The position numbers were made by a program, and so were the translations under genes. Shown here piece after piece: positions 25,090 through 36,342 of a DNA stretch of 64,000 nucleotides. Origin of the DNA: Salvator merianae (Eukaryota > Chordata > Lepidosauria > Squamata > Teiidae). The number at the start of each line of letters is the position of its first letter. Within the stretch, counting starts at the first letter, position 1. The stretch spans positions 1,618,163-1,682,162 of the forward strand of contig QVOM02000057.1 of assembly GCA_003586115.2 (NCBI GenBank). The letters are read 5' to 3'. The notes under the pieces are model-generated. The model searched no databases, was not told where the DNA came from, and saw nothing but the letters and a program-made list of their open reading frames with translations.

Positions 25090-26320
25090 GGCTTGTGGAG
25101 AGGATGAGTGTGGGATGGGTAGAACCAACCCTTCTCGGCTGATGAAAGCTAGCCAGAAGGGGATGATCAAGTGGGTCCAGGGAGTAGTGAAATACCTCAA
25201 ATAGGCAGGGCTGTGCCCCCTCCTCAAGAAATCCTCCGTAGGTCCAGATGATTTAAGGAGCTGTTGCCTGGTGGCTAGCATACTCTTTTTGAGAGAGTCA
25301 TGGCTACTCAACTGCAGTCATGCTTGGAAGAAGCGGATTATCCAAACCCAGTTCAATCTGGCTTCAGGCCTGTTATGGCACTGAAATCACCTTGGTTGGG
25401 AGAAAGACAGGGGAATGCAAACCTCCTGGTTCTCATGGTTTCATTCTGGAGAGACAAGGGAGTTTGGGAGTTGGAGATATCGCATGGCAAAGGTTCCACC
25501 TATTTCTCCAAGGCTGATGCCAGAATGATAGTGGATGATTCTTGCTTGGCGCCCTGGGAACTCCCTTGTGGGTTTCCTCAGGGGTCGATCTTTTCTATGC
25601 TCTTTAATATCTATATGAAGCTGCTGGGAGAGGTCAGGTGCAGAATCTAGGGGTGCTAACACTTGGAACTCAGGTGGAGGTGGTGGCCAAGGGTTTGCCA
25701 ACTACAACCCCTTCTGGGCAGAAATGATCTAACCGCAATAATCCATGCTCTGGTATCTTCAAGATGGCACTATTGTAATGTGCTGTACATGGGGCTGTCC
25801 TTGAAGACGGTTTGGGAGCTGCAACTGGTGCAGAATGTAACAGGTAGGCTGGTGACTGGATGCACATTATGCCAGTCTTAAAAAGAGCTGTACTGGCTGC
25901 CAGTTCGCTACCAAGCCCAATTCAAGGTGTTAACCTTGACCTATAAGGCCCTGAATGGCTTGGGCCTAAAATGTCTAAAGGAACACCTTCTCCCATGTCA
26001 ACCTGCCCTTGCTTTAAAACCTGCAGGGGAGGTCCTGCTGGTTCCGCCCCTACCTTTAGTAGTTAAAGGGTCGGGTACCCGGGACAGGGCCTTCTTGGTG
26101 GTATTCCCCCAGACTATGGAATAGTCTCCCCTCAGTGGTGCACCAGGCATCTTCACTATATGCATTTCAAAGACTAGTGAAGGCGCACTTATCTGCCCTG
26201 ACCTTTGACTGAGATAACAACTTCTCCCCTCCCCGCTTTCAGGCACTGTCTGGTTTTACTGCTCTAACCTGCCCTGAGACCTTCAGCTATAGGGTGGGAT
26301 AAAAGTACAAATGAATAATG
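25090..26320 (+). mobile_element. L2-like LINE, reverse-transcriptase remnant
   Basis: The + strand carries, with frameshifts between them, several parts of the ORF2 of a CR1/L2-clade LINE. These are QSGFRPVMALKS (25300s), GFPQGSIFSMLFNIYMK (about 25572-25622), then NDLTAIIHALVSSRWHYCNV (25720s). LTYKALNGLGLKCLKEHLLP (about 25930-25992) follows, and then a GTRDRAFLVV segment (26070s). The 'GFPQGSI..LFNIYM' block is RT motif B; the YADD block is lost. The 3' tail CCCTGAGACCTTCAGCTATA at 26270 fits the L2 tails elsewhere in the window. The copy is 5'-truncated and dead. Confidence 0.85.
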
Positions 26321-26324
26321 GTTT

Positions 26325-26535
26325 AGCTGAGAAGAGTGTTGAACAAGGACCCAAGAGTCCAAGGGTTCAAGTCCCCACTCAGCCAGGAAAGCTCCCTGGA
26401 TAATGGTGGCCCACACCCTGCCTCTCAGCTGACCTTAGAGGGGTTGCTATGAGTATAAAACAGAGGGGAGGAAAACAGTGTGTCTTGTTGAGAAGGCAGG
26501 AAATAAATGGCATCAATAAATCACAGCTGAGTTGA
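26325..26535 (+). mobile_element. tRNA-derived SINE, second type
   Basis: It contains 'gggttcaagtccccactcag' (box B) followed by 'ccaggaaagctccctgg', 'cctctcagctgacctta' and 'gaggggttgctatgagtata'. This is the standard body of a widespread squamate SINE, ending in an AAATAAAT tail. It directly follows the LINE tail at 26320. Confidence 0.7.
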
Positions 26536-28737
26536 TGTCCTATTCAATTCTGTTCATTGGAGCTAGAATCCATTTTATCTCCAGATATGTCGCCCTACCT
26601 TTAAGCAAGGCAATAAAACAGTCAAAGCTGTAGCTGGATCCTACACAAAGTAACTTAACATTTCCTACGATAATGCATCCATGGAGGGGATTTAAAAGAA
26701 AGCTGTAATGACCTCAGCAGTACAAGAGTTTTATAATAGGGCATCTCTGTGTCCCTAGTCTCTTGATGGAGGTGTTCTGTTACTAGGGATTCTTCAGGAA
26801 GGTGGCCCACCACATAGAAGGCCCCGGTTCTTTCCTTACTATAGCTTTGGTTTTCCTGCTGAAGCAGGGACTGACACCAGGAGGGGATTGCCCTGGATTT
26901 GTATATGAATAACCCAGCGGTGCAGGTGAATGGACCAGAGGGGTTTTGCTGTTGTGTGGGCGATGTGGGAGCAAGTGTTTCTTGTGCAGATGCTTCACAT
27001 TAAAATGGCCGGGTGAATGGCTGTGTCTGAAGAGAACCTTTGAGGTATTCAGGCTACCAGGGAGTGCAAGGATTTGTGGATTGGGTCTGGGGATCATAAG
27101 TTGATCAGAAGTGGGCATAGTCTCATCTTGCTCCACGCCTGAATCCTGGCAGTCCACGAGTTGGGCTGTCAGAACGCCGATTGCTGTTCGTCTTCCTCCA
27201 TTCTAGCCTTGGAATTGTAACATCTTGTCTTGGTAAGTTCCTCTCATGAACAGTGCAGCGTCTTGAAGGCTCTTCTGTGCCTTTCATCAGGCATTCGTCT
27301 TATGACCCCAAAGGCCTGGCACCAGGTGTCAGAAAAGCCTCTTTCTCCCTCTTTCTCCATCATTTTATCAACTCACACATGACCCTTCCTTCTACAGCGA
27401 AGGGAGGCTGCGTGTTCAAGCTTTCTGTATCCACATCCGCGTACTGCTTCCCTCTAAAATTCCGGTGCTCTTGAAAGTCCCGAACTTCCACATACAAGTT
27501 TGCCAGCGCGCCCCTGGTTGTGAAATCCAACCGAGTCTGTACGTCTGCTCTCTGCCAGTAGAGGGTGAAGGTGCTTTTCTGAAGCGGCAGACGCAGAAGG
27601 CAACGGGCCAACATCCGTTGGACTTTGGGCTGCATTTTCACAGGCTGAGATCATCGCGTTCCCTGTGAGAACTAATGGGCATAAGCGGGGGGGGGGATTA
27701 GTTAGGGGGGCCTGGAGTTGCCCATTGGAATCTGGAAGGGCTCCATGGGGAAAGTGGGCTGTTGCTCAGCACCGCTCTTCCTTTCTCTTTTATGCGTGTT
27801 CCAGTTGAAGCATGGACCGTTCACACATGCGGCTCTGCTGATGCCAAGAAAATTAACCCGCCATGTTCACATGGACTCCCATGGACTCCCTCCCGTTAAC
27901 TCTCCCAGCTGTGGCCTGTGGCTCCCTTTCCCCTCCTCTGCCCCACCCATCCTGGCTACAGGTTGCCTGGAATTTGCTCCCCCCCTTCCGGTTGTCGGTG
28001 TTTGTCCTCCGCTGCCAGCGATGGGTTCCAGTTCTCATCCGCTGCATGGTTAAAAAAAAAAGAAAAAGAAAAGAAAAATTCCTTTCTGAAACTCCACCGC
28101 TGTGATTTGCTGCGCACGGGTTTTAAAAATAAACCTGCCCTGTTTGCTTTCAAAGATGTAATCACTGTTTTCTTTTCCTCAAGTGCTTGCTTTGGACCCT
28201 ATAATTAAACTGATCTGTGTCATGATAACATCCCTTGACTGACAGCCCATGAAAAGGGATGGAGGGAGTGGGGAGATGGGAAATGGTTTATTATTTTAAA
28301 GCCTTCCCCATTTTCCCCTCCAGCCTAAAAGCCTGCTGGAGTGGCTCACCCAGTATCAAGTGTCAGGCCGACTTGGATCAGATGCAACGCGAAAGGAAAA
28401 GGTACTGGAGAGCAAGAGATAAAAAGCGTAGGGCAGGAACAGTGCCCAAGTTATCCATTTCTTTCATTCCCCAGTTGGATTACAAAAAGATGCAGCAGGA
28501 GTCAGAGGCCCTCCAGAAATAGCTGTATACCTGGTGGGACAGCAGCTGCTTGCAGGTTTTCTCCAGCATCTTCGGAGAAGAGGTTATGACAAGCCACCTC
28601 TTCTGTGTGGGCCAGAAAGAGGGCATCCAGCCCACCCAGAAGAGTCGGCTTCTCATAACCTCTTCTCCAGAGAGACATGTTGCACTCCTGGGCCCTGTGG
28701 ACTAGGCAGGCCTTCAATCCACCCAGTGTTGCACTTC
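26536..28737. other. Intergenic, no recognisable gene
   Basis: The 124-residue minus frame at 26783-27157 is Pro/His-rich and resembles no domain I know. The rest shows only short overlapping frames. Two adjacent imperfect inverted segments near 28560-28690 ('gaagaggttatgacaagcca' versus 'ataacctcttctcc') suggest a local fold-back. Confidence 0.4.
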
Positions 28738-28925
28738 CGATGAGGCAGCACAGTGCAGTGGCTACAGCGTCAGGCAAGAACCTAGGATTGTCTGTGTTCA
28801 GATCTCCGCTCAGCCCTGAAAACTCCCGGGCTGACCTCTGATGGGTCTAACCTCTCAGCCTCACCAACCTCACAGGGTTCTCGTGAGGATAAAAGCAAGG
28901 GAAGGAAAACGCTCTGCTTGAGCTT
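28738..28925 (+). mobile_element. tRNA-derived SINE, second type
   Basis: 'gcagtggctacagcgtcagg' (box A side), 'gttcagatctccgctcagcc' (box B side) and 'cctcacagggttctcgtgag' followed by 'gataaa' show the same element type as at 26325. Confidence 0.7.
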
Positions 28926-29524
28926 CGCATTTTTGGAAGAAGAAGAGGAGCAGAGACAGAAAGGCCATCAATGAATATTCTCAAGAAACTGAAACGTGTA
29001 ACCGGCAACCCAGGTCTGCTGGGAAGCGAATTTCCAGCCAGCTAAACTGTGCCAGTAGGTTGCAACCCCGAAAGATTCTTGACCGAGGTTCCTCTTCTTG
29101 CTATTTTATGTATACAGTTCCCTCTATATCCTCCCAGCGACTTCCCTTAAGTTAACAACTTCCCTAAGAAAGAAAACCCCTAAACCTTAAGTGTGGATGC
29201 ATTGAAGACATTCTGGTTATTCTACCTCACTTGCTTTCCTCTTTTTACCAACCATTCAGCTCTTCTCAAGAGCTGATGAGCTTTTCACCCCTAAGCAGGA
29301 AACCTTTCCCATGAGTTTTACTGTTTACTGTCCTAGGAGAGGAAATGGCTCCTTCTGATCTGACATCACTGATTGCCCAAAATAACTTGAATGGAATGCA
29401 TTGTTTAAGGTCTTGGGCTACTCCTGGCTGTGATTCAGACAGCAGATTATAGGGCTTTTTAAAAAATCAGACGGAAGGGTAAAATTCAGACCTAGGGCAG
29501 AAGCAAAAATCTGACATCCCTTAC

Positions 29525-29745
29525 CTCCTCGAAAGAAAAAAATCAAGATGCCTCTGAGATCAGCTGAGAAACTTTTCTCAGCAACAGTCCACGAATTTGC
29601 CATTGCTTTTTTTCTGGGTGCATTCCTGAATTCCCAGGCAAACCCACAGCGCTGGGATTTGCTGGTAGTCTCCCATCCATGTGCCAATAAGACCTGACCC
29701 TGCTTATTTTTTCAAGATAAGCCTAGAAGTTAGTTGCACGTGAGT
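29525..29745 (-). mobile_element. 5S-rRNA-headed SINE (minus)
   Basis: On the minus strand 'aataagcagggtcaggtctt' and 'catggatgggagactaccag' match the 5S rRNA core. They are followed by a tail with 'agcaatggcaaattcgtgga' and 'ttgctgagaaaag'. Confidence 0.65.
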
Positions 29746-32261
29746 TGTTATAGCATTCCTTTAAATTCATCAGACTCACTGTCTATAATTTTCAAGCATT
29801 TCATACAGCATAGCTGAAAGTGAATGTGTGAGTTATGGAAGACCCTAATAACCGCTTTTTAACAATAAACTGCCCTTTTATATTGCTATACCATAGTTCT
29901 AATAAATTGCCATCCCTAATTATTCCTTCCACATCTTAATATTTTAGGCCTACGTTACTTAGTTATATTTCTGGCATATTTTAAAGTTACCTAAATGCCT
30001 TACAAGCAGCATTAAAAAGTACTTCATAGAAAGTAAGGCCATAAAGCCATCAATATCCAAAATTGACTAAGCCACAGTGGACCACTTGGTTTCCAGCCTC
30101 TGAGGTTGAGCTGGTCTTGGCTGGAACGCCTATAAAGTGGACGGTCCTCGGCACGGACCATTGGCAGCCTAACTCATCATAGGCCAGGTTGCTTGGATAA
30201 TCCATACTGTGCAGAAAGGAATCAGTGCATAAGGAATCAGGTGGGCCCCTGAAGCAGGAATTCCATCGCGTGTGGCGCTATCAGAAGAAAAAGGAACACC
30301 CAGCCACTACACTCCATTTGTCTGGGGCATTTTAGGATGTCTGTATTTTGAGTCTGGGAACCTTTTGTGTCTGAGCAGTAAGGTTCCCCCACAGCCGCCA
30401 TCTATAGCTACATAAAGTGTGTCTCTGTCCCCCTACACCCACCTGACTGGTGGTCTCTCATGAGATGCGTTGCACATTCAAATTAACGCAGCCAGATGTT
30501 GCCACCATTACCTCTTCTTTGGACAATCTCATCGCCAGCAGAATGAGGAGGACAACCAGACGAGCCGCACCATTTCAGACTGTAGGCGGGGAAATCACAA
30601 ATTTTAACATTCCACTTCGCAACAAGTCCTAGCAGGCTGTGGGGAAAATGCCCACTCGCAAAAACACCCAAATCTACGTCCACAATAACAGCGCAGAAGG
30701 ATTTAGCTGGGGCAGCACCTTTTTCAATGACGTAGGGTTTTTTTTTTTCCCATGGTGGTTTGCTGCAAAATCAGCTGAAACTCAAAAATGCTGCTGCTAG
30801 AATAAATTTGCATGTTTCAGTTTTGCGTATAGAAGGCAGTAGAAGAAGTGACTCATCAGTGTGTCCCCACGTATGGTTTTAAATCCCCACTCACTTGGTA
30901 TATAAAAACAAAGCCCTTAAATTGGAAATTCTCCAGGGTTTTTTCCCCCCTCATGTTTCTTTTTGGCCACCGATATACCATCAATGGCTAACGTAGGTAG
31001 ATAAACTCTATTGCCCCGTGTTTGAGAACTAATAAAGAATCTTGATGGCAAGCTGTCAGTTTGGCAAGATGGGAGAAAATATTCTTAAGGGGAAGGGGGT
31101 GGAGAGGGTCCAAACCTAGTTCTGTACAGCTAGGCTGTCATCTGGAAGAGTGTTTGTTTTGGAAATGGAGCGGGTAAGGGAATTTTGGGGGTTCTGTATA
31201 GATGCCATTGGCTAGGAAGCAGAGGGGAAGAGATTGACTTTGGGATCTACCTGGTTTGGTTCAATGCAAACAGAACATCAATACCGTAGGAACAAGTTCT
31301 GCCTTGAACCCAAACTTGATTGGCAAGTTTGGGTTTGCTAACTCCCTGTGACACAAGGCAAGAAGAGAGAATCAAACTGGACAAACTGCTCATGTTGAAC
31401 CTCCCCCCCCAAGGTCCATTCGTTATCTGACCAATCCTCATCAAAGTGGCGTTCGGTTTGGTGGTGAACATCTCAAATCTTGGCTGTTCGTAACAAGCCT
31501 GGCTTGTCTGAACTCCATTCCGCATGGCCCTGGTTTGCCTGCTTGGTAACTGGAGGCGGAAATGTAGAATCACAAGAGGGTTTGGCCCTCATCCAAGTAA
31601 GAATGAACGGTGACCTAGGACAAGGTGATATTGCCTGGTCAACAGTCAAAAGCATCATCCAGAAATCACACTGCAGTGTAGACTTTGTACTTCTTGATTT
31701 TTTTTTCTTTTATGAGATGGCTTTAGAACCAATCTAGTAGACACTTTTATGTGAAGCAGTTTGATCAAGAGGGTTTATTTATTTATTTATTTATATCATT
31801 AGTGGGGGAAAGCATCCTGTGACCACGTGCCTGACATGTCTTTGACTTTGTAATCACAGTCTTGGCTTATGTTCTCCCAAAAAATATTGTATGGCTAGGA
31901 AAAGCTGCACAAGATGGTAACCCAAAATATTAAGCTGCTAGAAGAATGCTTACAATGTTCCTGCTGTTTTGAAAGGAAATACAAGGAGGGCACGAGTATA
32001 AAATTATTCATGTTTGAATGTTGTCCTCTCTCCCACAATGCTAGTGCCCAGAAGATTCCTCTTGGAGAGTCAGCCAGGCAAAAGGAGTGATATATTGGCA
32101 CAGGTCTCATTGTCCTGCCAGAATTCCCTCTGCCCCAAACATCAGTGAAGACCTCCAAATAGTATGACTTCAACAGAGAACTGGGTGAATGCCTAGAGAA
32201 TCCGCCAATCAGTATCTATCATTAGAATGGCAATGTATTGATGAAGATGATGGTAGAGGAA
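29746..32261. other. Intergenic, no recognisable gene
   Basis: I find no gene. A (TTTA)n run at about 31772-31793 is the only clear simple repeat. Frames such as 31247-31573 (-) have no domain. Confidence 0.45.
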
Positions 32262-32448
32262 CATTGGCCCTTTCTGCACTTGGCTTTATTCTGGATCATA
32301 TCTCAGAACAGGGACCTGATATCTGCATGCTAGTGGAGTTTACATCAGGCCCTCCATGGGGCCTGCCATAGTTCCTACTAGCACGCAGATGGCAGGTCCC
32401 TATTCCAGGATATAATCTGGTATAAGGTCAAGTGCAGAAAGGGCCAAT
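32262..32448. mobile_element. 187-bp near-perfect fold-back element
   Basis: The left end is CATTGGCCCTTTCTGCACTTG and the right end is its exact inverse. The inversion continues inward: 'gggacctgatatctgcatgc' and 'tagtgga' on the left pair with 'agcacgcagatggcaggtcc' and 'ctact' on the right. Nearly the whole element forms one hairpin with a short central loop near 'ccctccatggggcc'. No coding capacity. A clean target duplication is not visible. Confidence 0.75.
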
Positions 32449-32647
32449 GATTCATGAAGCCAAATTGCCTGTCATTGAACCAGCCTTTGAGATGTCACAG
32501 ATCAAAGTCTGGTTCAGACAGATAAAAGACTCTCAGCTGTAGATTGGGGATTCAGATAACATCCTTTTTTTTTACCCTTTGCCCACTTCTATGAAGCTGA
32601 TAGGTGGGAAAGTTAGGACAAGGGGAAATATTTCTTTTTTTTTACCT

Positions 32648-32990
32648 AGCAGGTCATTGGTCTATGGAATTTATTACCAGAAGAGGTAGTGACAACAACC
32701 AGCCTAGGTAATTTTAAGAAGGGGATGAGAAATCCATGGAGGACAGGTGTATTAGTGGCTACTAGAATAGGTGTCTACATGCTGTCTCCAGGTTGGAAAG
32801 ACAGGCAGGATTCCTCTAAAGGCCATTTGTAGGGAGGTGAGAGGAGGTAAAGGTTTTGCCTTTGTTTTCTATTTGAGATGCCCAGAAGCAACTGGTGGGC
32901 CACTGTGTGTGAGACAGGATGCTGGACTAGAAAGGGCCATGGCCTGATTCAGCAGGGATCCTCAGACATTACTTCCATTTTTTAAAATAT
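32648..32990 (+). mobile_element. CR1 LINE 3' end
   Basis: It starts with the ORF2 C-terminal segment 'ctatggaatttattaccaga' (YGIYYQ-like decay of WN.LP). It continues 'aatccatggaggacaggtgt' and 'attagtggctacta', and ends 'gacaggatgctggactagaa' plus 'agggccatggcctgattcag', the well-known CR1 3' UTR of reptiles and birds. The copy is 5'-truncated. Confidence 0.8.
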
Positions 32991-34035
32991 CAAATGACTA
33001 CCATTATCACTATCAGGGCTAGAAAGTTAATCCCTCCTTGATGGCGAAGTATAATATCCATAAGCAGTCTTTTCAAAATAATCATGGTTGTCTTGGATTG
33101 CGGTATTTCGTTGTGTGAAGTAGGAAAAAAGAAGAAGAGGGGGAAAAAAATGATTGCCTTGGTAAAAACGAAAATAAAAACTGTCTTATGACAGTGTGTA
33201 CTTTTTAAAATTAGACGAGCATGTACTGTACGTTGATTTTTTTGCTTACTTGTTACGCCCCTCATGTTTTCCCACAAAAGGATTATGTAATTTCAATGAA
33301 CAATGAAACTCCAGTTACATAAGGGCAGGATGCCTCAAAGGCATTTGTTAAGCCTTAGAAAGAACGGTTCAGTTTCGCAACAACTCTGGGGGGTTTTGAC
33401 TGAAGTTCTGACTGAACTTGACCTTTCGTGGAGCCATTTGGTGCGGTTTACTGGATTTGTTCAGTTTCCGGAGCCGTCTCTTTTCTAGGGGAGATCTGTG
33501 TTCATTTTACCTTGAATTGGTCAGTCTGGAATACCTTCCATCCACTGGAGTGAGGAATTCTTTTGAAACATCATAAGCAACAGGAGTATCCCAAATCAGG
33601 ACAGGAACAACTGCGCATTACTGCTTTTGGCAAAGAAAATAGCTACTCATTCTGATGGTGACGAAACCTGATGAAAAGCAGGATGCCTGACAGTGTAGTT
33701 GTGTGACCAGCTTAGCTAAGAAATTATTGGTTTTGCTACTCTGCCTTCTATAAAGTGCCTTTGTACAGCATAGTTTTGCTCTTACCTGGGCAATAAAATG
33801 CTTTCCCTTTGTTTAATGTCGTTCCAGAAACATGCAATAAAGTGATTTGGCCTCTGGGTCAATAATGACTTTTATTAGTACACTGGGTGGCATTTCCTGT
33901 GATGTCACACTGACAGGGTTCCGGGTTCCCCTAACCCCGCATTTTCCACAGACACCAATTACTTGGATAACACGGTTTAGCATCAGTTTGGGGGAATCAA
34001 ATCACAGTATTACAGGATGGATGATGAGTAGTACC
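32991..34035. other. Intergenic, no recognisable gene
   Basis: No supported gene. Short AT-rich frames only. Confidence 0.45.
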
Positions 34036-34039
34036 ACTG

Positions 34040-34330
34040 CTTATTATTTATTTATTTGCATTTTTATCCCGTCCTATACCCAAAGGTCTCAGGGCGGGTC
34101 ACGACAGTAAAAGAACAGAATGTAAAAGGCACACCCTAAAAGCAATAGCAGTGCCTGAAAGTGGGCAGGGAAAGCTGTTTCTTCAGCCAAAGGCCAGGGC
34201 AAATAGGTGCGTCTTCCCTGCTCTCCTAAAGATGTCAAGTTTAGATGCCTGACGCATCTTAGGGGCGAGAGTATTCCACAGTCTTGGGGCCACCACTGAA
34301 AAGCCCCTATTATTATTAGCAATTGAAAAT
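34040..34330 (-). mobile_element. L2-like LINE 3' end (minus)
   Basis: The minus frame near 34265-34310 reads GFSVVAPRLWNTLAPK, the conserved C-terminal motif of L2/CR1-type ORF2. The inverted 3' tail, with CCTGAGACCTTTGGGTATAG and an (AAATA)n end, lies at 34044-34100. This is the best preserved of the L2-like 3' ends here. Confidence 0.8.
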
Positions 34331-35300
34331 AATAAAGTTACAGCACCCTTGAGCTGAGGCTGACTCCACGTGACTGACATGCAGTTTTCTTGCCAACATC
34401 GAAGTGGTTTTGATGTCTTTTGGGCACTGGGTGTGGAACCAGGTGGTCCCACAGCTTTCCTTTTAGGCACTCTAGGTTTCAGGCTGCAAACAACTGCACA
34501 TACCCTGTCAGGCAGGATTTTCAAACTGCTGACACATCTTTATTTCTTCTCACTCACTGACCTTAGCATTCTAAACTTAGACGGAAAACCAAAATATTCA
34601 AGATTCCAGCACATTCCTTTTTATTTGGCTAGCTCTTTTACTTTAGATATATATATATATATATAAAGTGAGATATAAAACGGGAAGGAAATGTTTGCTT
34701 GTTTGCTCTAAAGGTCCTCCTCCTCTTGATTTTCATCTAAACGTTTATCTCTTGGTTCATGAAGAAATTGGCTTCCTTCCTCCTGACTTCCCAAAAAGCT
34801 AGCTTCAGTGCGGTTTTGAGACGCATAAACTTCTGTTTGCAACTTCGAGTGGGAGAAAAGCGCTGCTGCAAAAGAAGTATAAAATCGAGGGAAGTTTCTC
34901 CCAGCTATCCATCTTGCCTTTCCCTGGGCAACCTGGAAGTTTGCATTTGCTGCTTGCATTTGACCTGCACATTCTCAAAGCTGAATCTGCAGAAACGTCC
35001 ATACAGTATTCGTTGGCAGCCCAAAGGCGGGGGTCTTTTCGCTCTGCCACCTTGCCTCCAGTTTTTGGAGCATCGTTTGCAAAAGCGGCTGCGGGCATTG
35101 AGCAACCTGTCACATCCTCTCACGGTCAAGAGCCCTTCTCTTAGCTCGACATTCATCAGAAGCACAGAACCTGATGGGTGATGTTTCTCAAGCACGTCCA
35201 TTTTCTTTTGAAAGCCTTTGCTGCTCTGTTTTCTTTTTCGTTGATGCTATTGAGAGTTTTTCCTCAGCTAAGAGTAGGGCTTTCAAGTCCCCTAAGTTAA
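34331..35300. other. MCL1 upstream region
   Basis: It contains an (AT)n at about 34647-34665. It also holds three overlapping minus-strand open frames of 83-102 residues at 34708-35201, which are discussed as a weak divergent-transcript candidate. No domain is recognised. Nothing supports a gene on the + strand. Confidence 0.4.
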
Positions 35301-35630
35301 AGCGCTGGGAGCCGCTTATCTATGAGGAGGATTATGGGACTTGTAGTTCCAGAGAAGCTGCCTCTCTCGTTCAGAGAGAGGAGGGGGGCAGATCTAGCAG
35401 GCGTTTCTCTATGGTGACGCAGGCGCAGCCCCGCCGCGCCCTCCAGAGTCCAACAGCCAGCCTGGCGCGACGACGCCCCCTCCCTCCGCACGTCAGCGCC
35501 TATTGGCGTCACGCCGTCGCGCCCCGCCTCGCCCCGCCCCCCGCGCCTATATCTAGGACCCCTGGCCGTGGCTCATGCGCGCGACCTGCAGCGGCGGCGA
35601 CACCGTGAGTCGCCCGAGCGAGCCGAGCGG
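35300..35630 (+). promoter_or_regulatory. MCL1: MCL1 promoter and 5' UTR
   Basis: Elements in order: a ZNF143-like site (35331-35350); a CRE-like TGACGCA (about 35414); ACGTCA (35490-35495); an inverted CCAAT (ATTGG, 35502-35506) followed by GGCGTCA; two GC boxes in 35522-35541; and a TATA-like TATATCT (35548-35554) within CCTATATCTAGG, which is CArG-like but two bases too long. The dense set fits an inducible immediate-response promoter, and in mammals MCL1 is controlled by SRF/Elk and CREB. The start site is probably about 35575-35585 by distance from the TATA-like box, which is inference. Confidence 0.7.
35331..35350 (-). promoter_or_regulatory. ZNF143/Staf-like site
   Basis: On the minus strand this reads GGAACTACAAGTCCCATAAT, close to the ZNF143 consensus ACTACAA(T/G)TCCCA. 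It lies about 300 bp upstream of the MCL1 start codon, a usual place for this factor. Confidence 0.6.
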
Positions 35631-36342
35631 ATGCCATTGTTGAATCGGAAAGCGATGGTGCTGTGCTGTGGGAGCGCCTCGGGCCTGGCCCCGGCGGCCC
35701 CTGTCTCCCCCGGCGCGGGCGGCGGCGGCGGCGGCGGCTGCGGCGGCCCGTTAACGGCCCTGGCGTCGCCGTTCTCGGCGCCGCGCATCGGCGGCTTCCC
35801 CTGGCCGCGCCCGGGCCTGGCGGAGGGGGCGCCGCTGGGGCTGTACAGGCCCCTGGAGGGGGCGCCCCGGCCCCGAGCGGCGCCGCCCGCCCGGGAAGGA
35901 GGAGGAGGAGGAGGAGGAGAAGAAGAGCTGGACGGCTTCGAGCCGGAGGACGAGGCGCCCGCGGGCGGCGGGCCGGCCTCTCCCGTGTCGCCGGCCTCGG
36001 AGGGCGAAGACTCCGACTCGGCCGCCTCCTCCTCCTCGTCCTCGTCCTCCGCCGCCGCCGCCGACCGCCACGACGACCTGCGCCGGGTGACGCTGGAGCT
36101 GGTGCGGCGCTACCTGCACGAGGCCGCCGAGCGGAGCGACGCCAAGCCGGCGGCGGCGGCGGCAACGGCGGGCGGCGGCAAGAAGCTCTTTCAGGGCCTC
36201 ATGGGCCGGTTCGGGACCCCCTCGGCGGGCGCCCCTTCCGCCTTGGCTTCCTCCTCGTCGTCGCCCTGCGTGGCCCAGGCGCTGGAGACCCTCCGCAGGG
36301 TGGGCGACGCCATTCTCGACAAGCACCAGCTGGCCTTCCAAG
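35631..36342 (+). CDS. MCL1: MCL1 coding exon 1
   Basis: It encodes residues 1-237 plus one base of Gly238; the donor is CAAG|GTGAGG. It is extremely GC-rich, with poly-Gly (29-36 and 90-96), poly-Ser (133-140 and 207-211) and poly-Ala tracts, so all other frames on both strands also lack stops over long stretches. The BH3 motif lies at its 3' end, as in mammals. Confidence 0.95.
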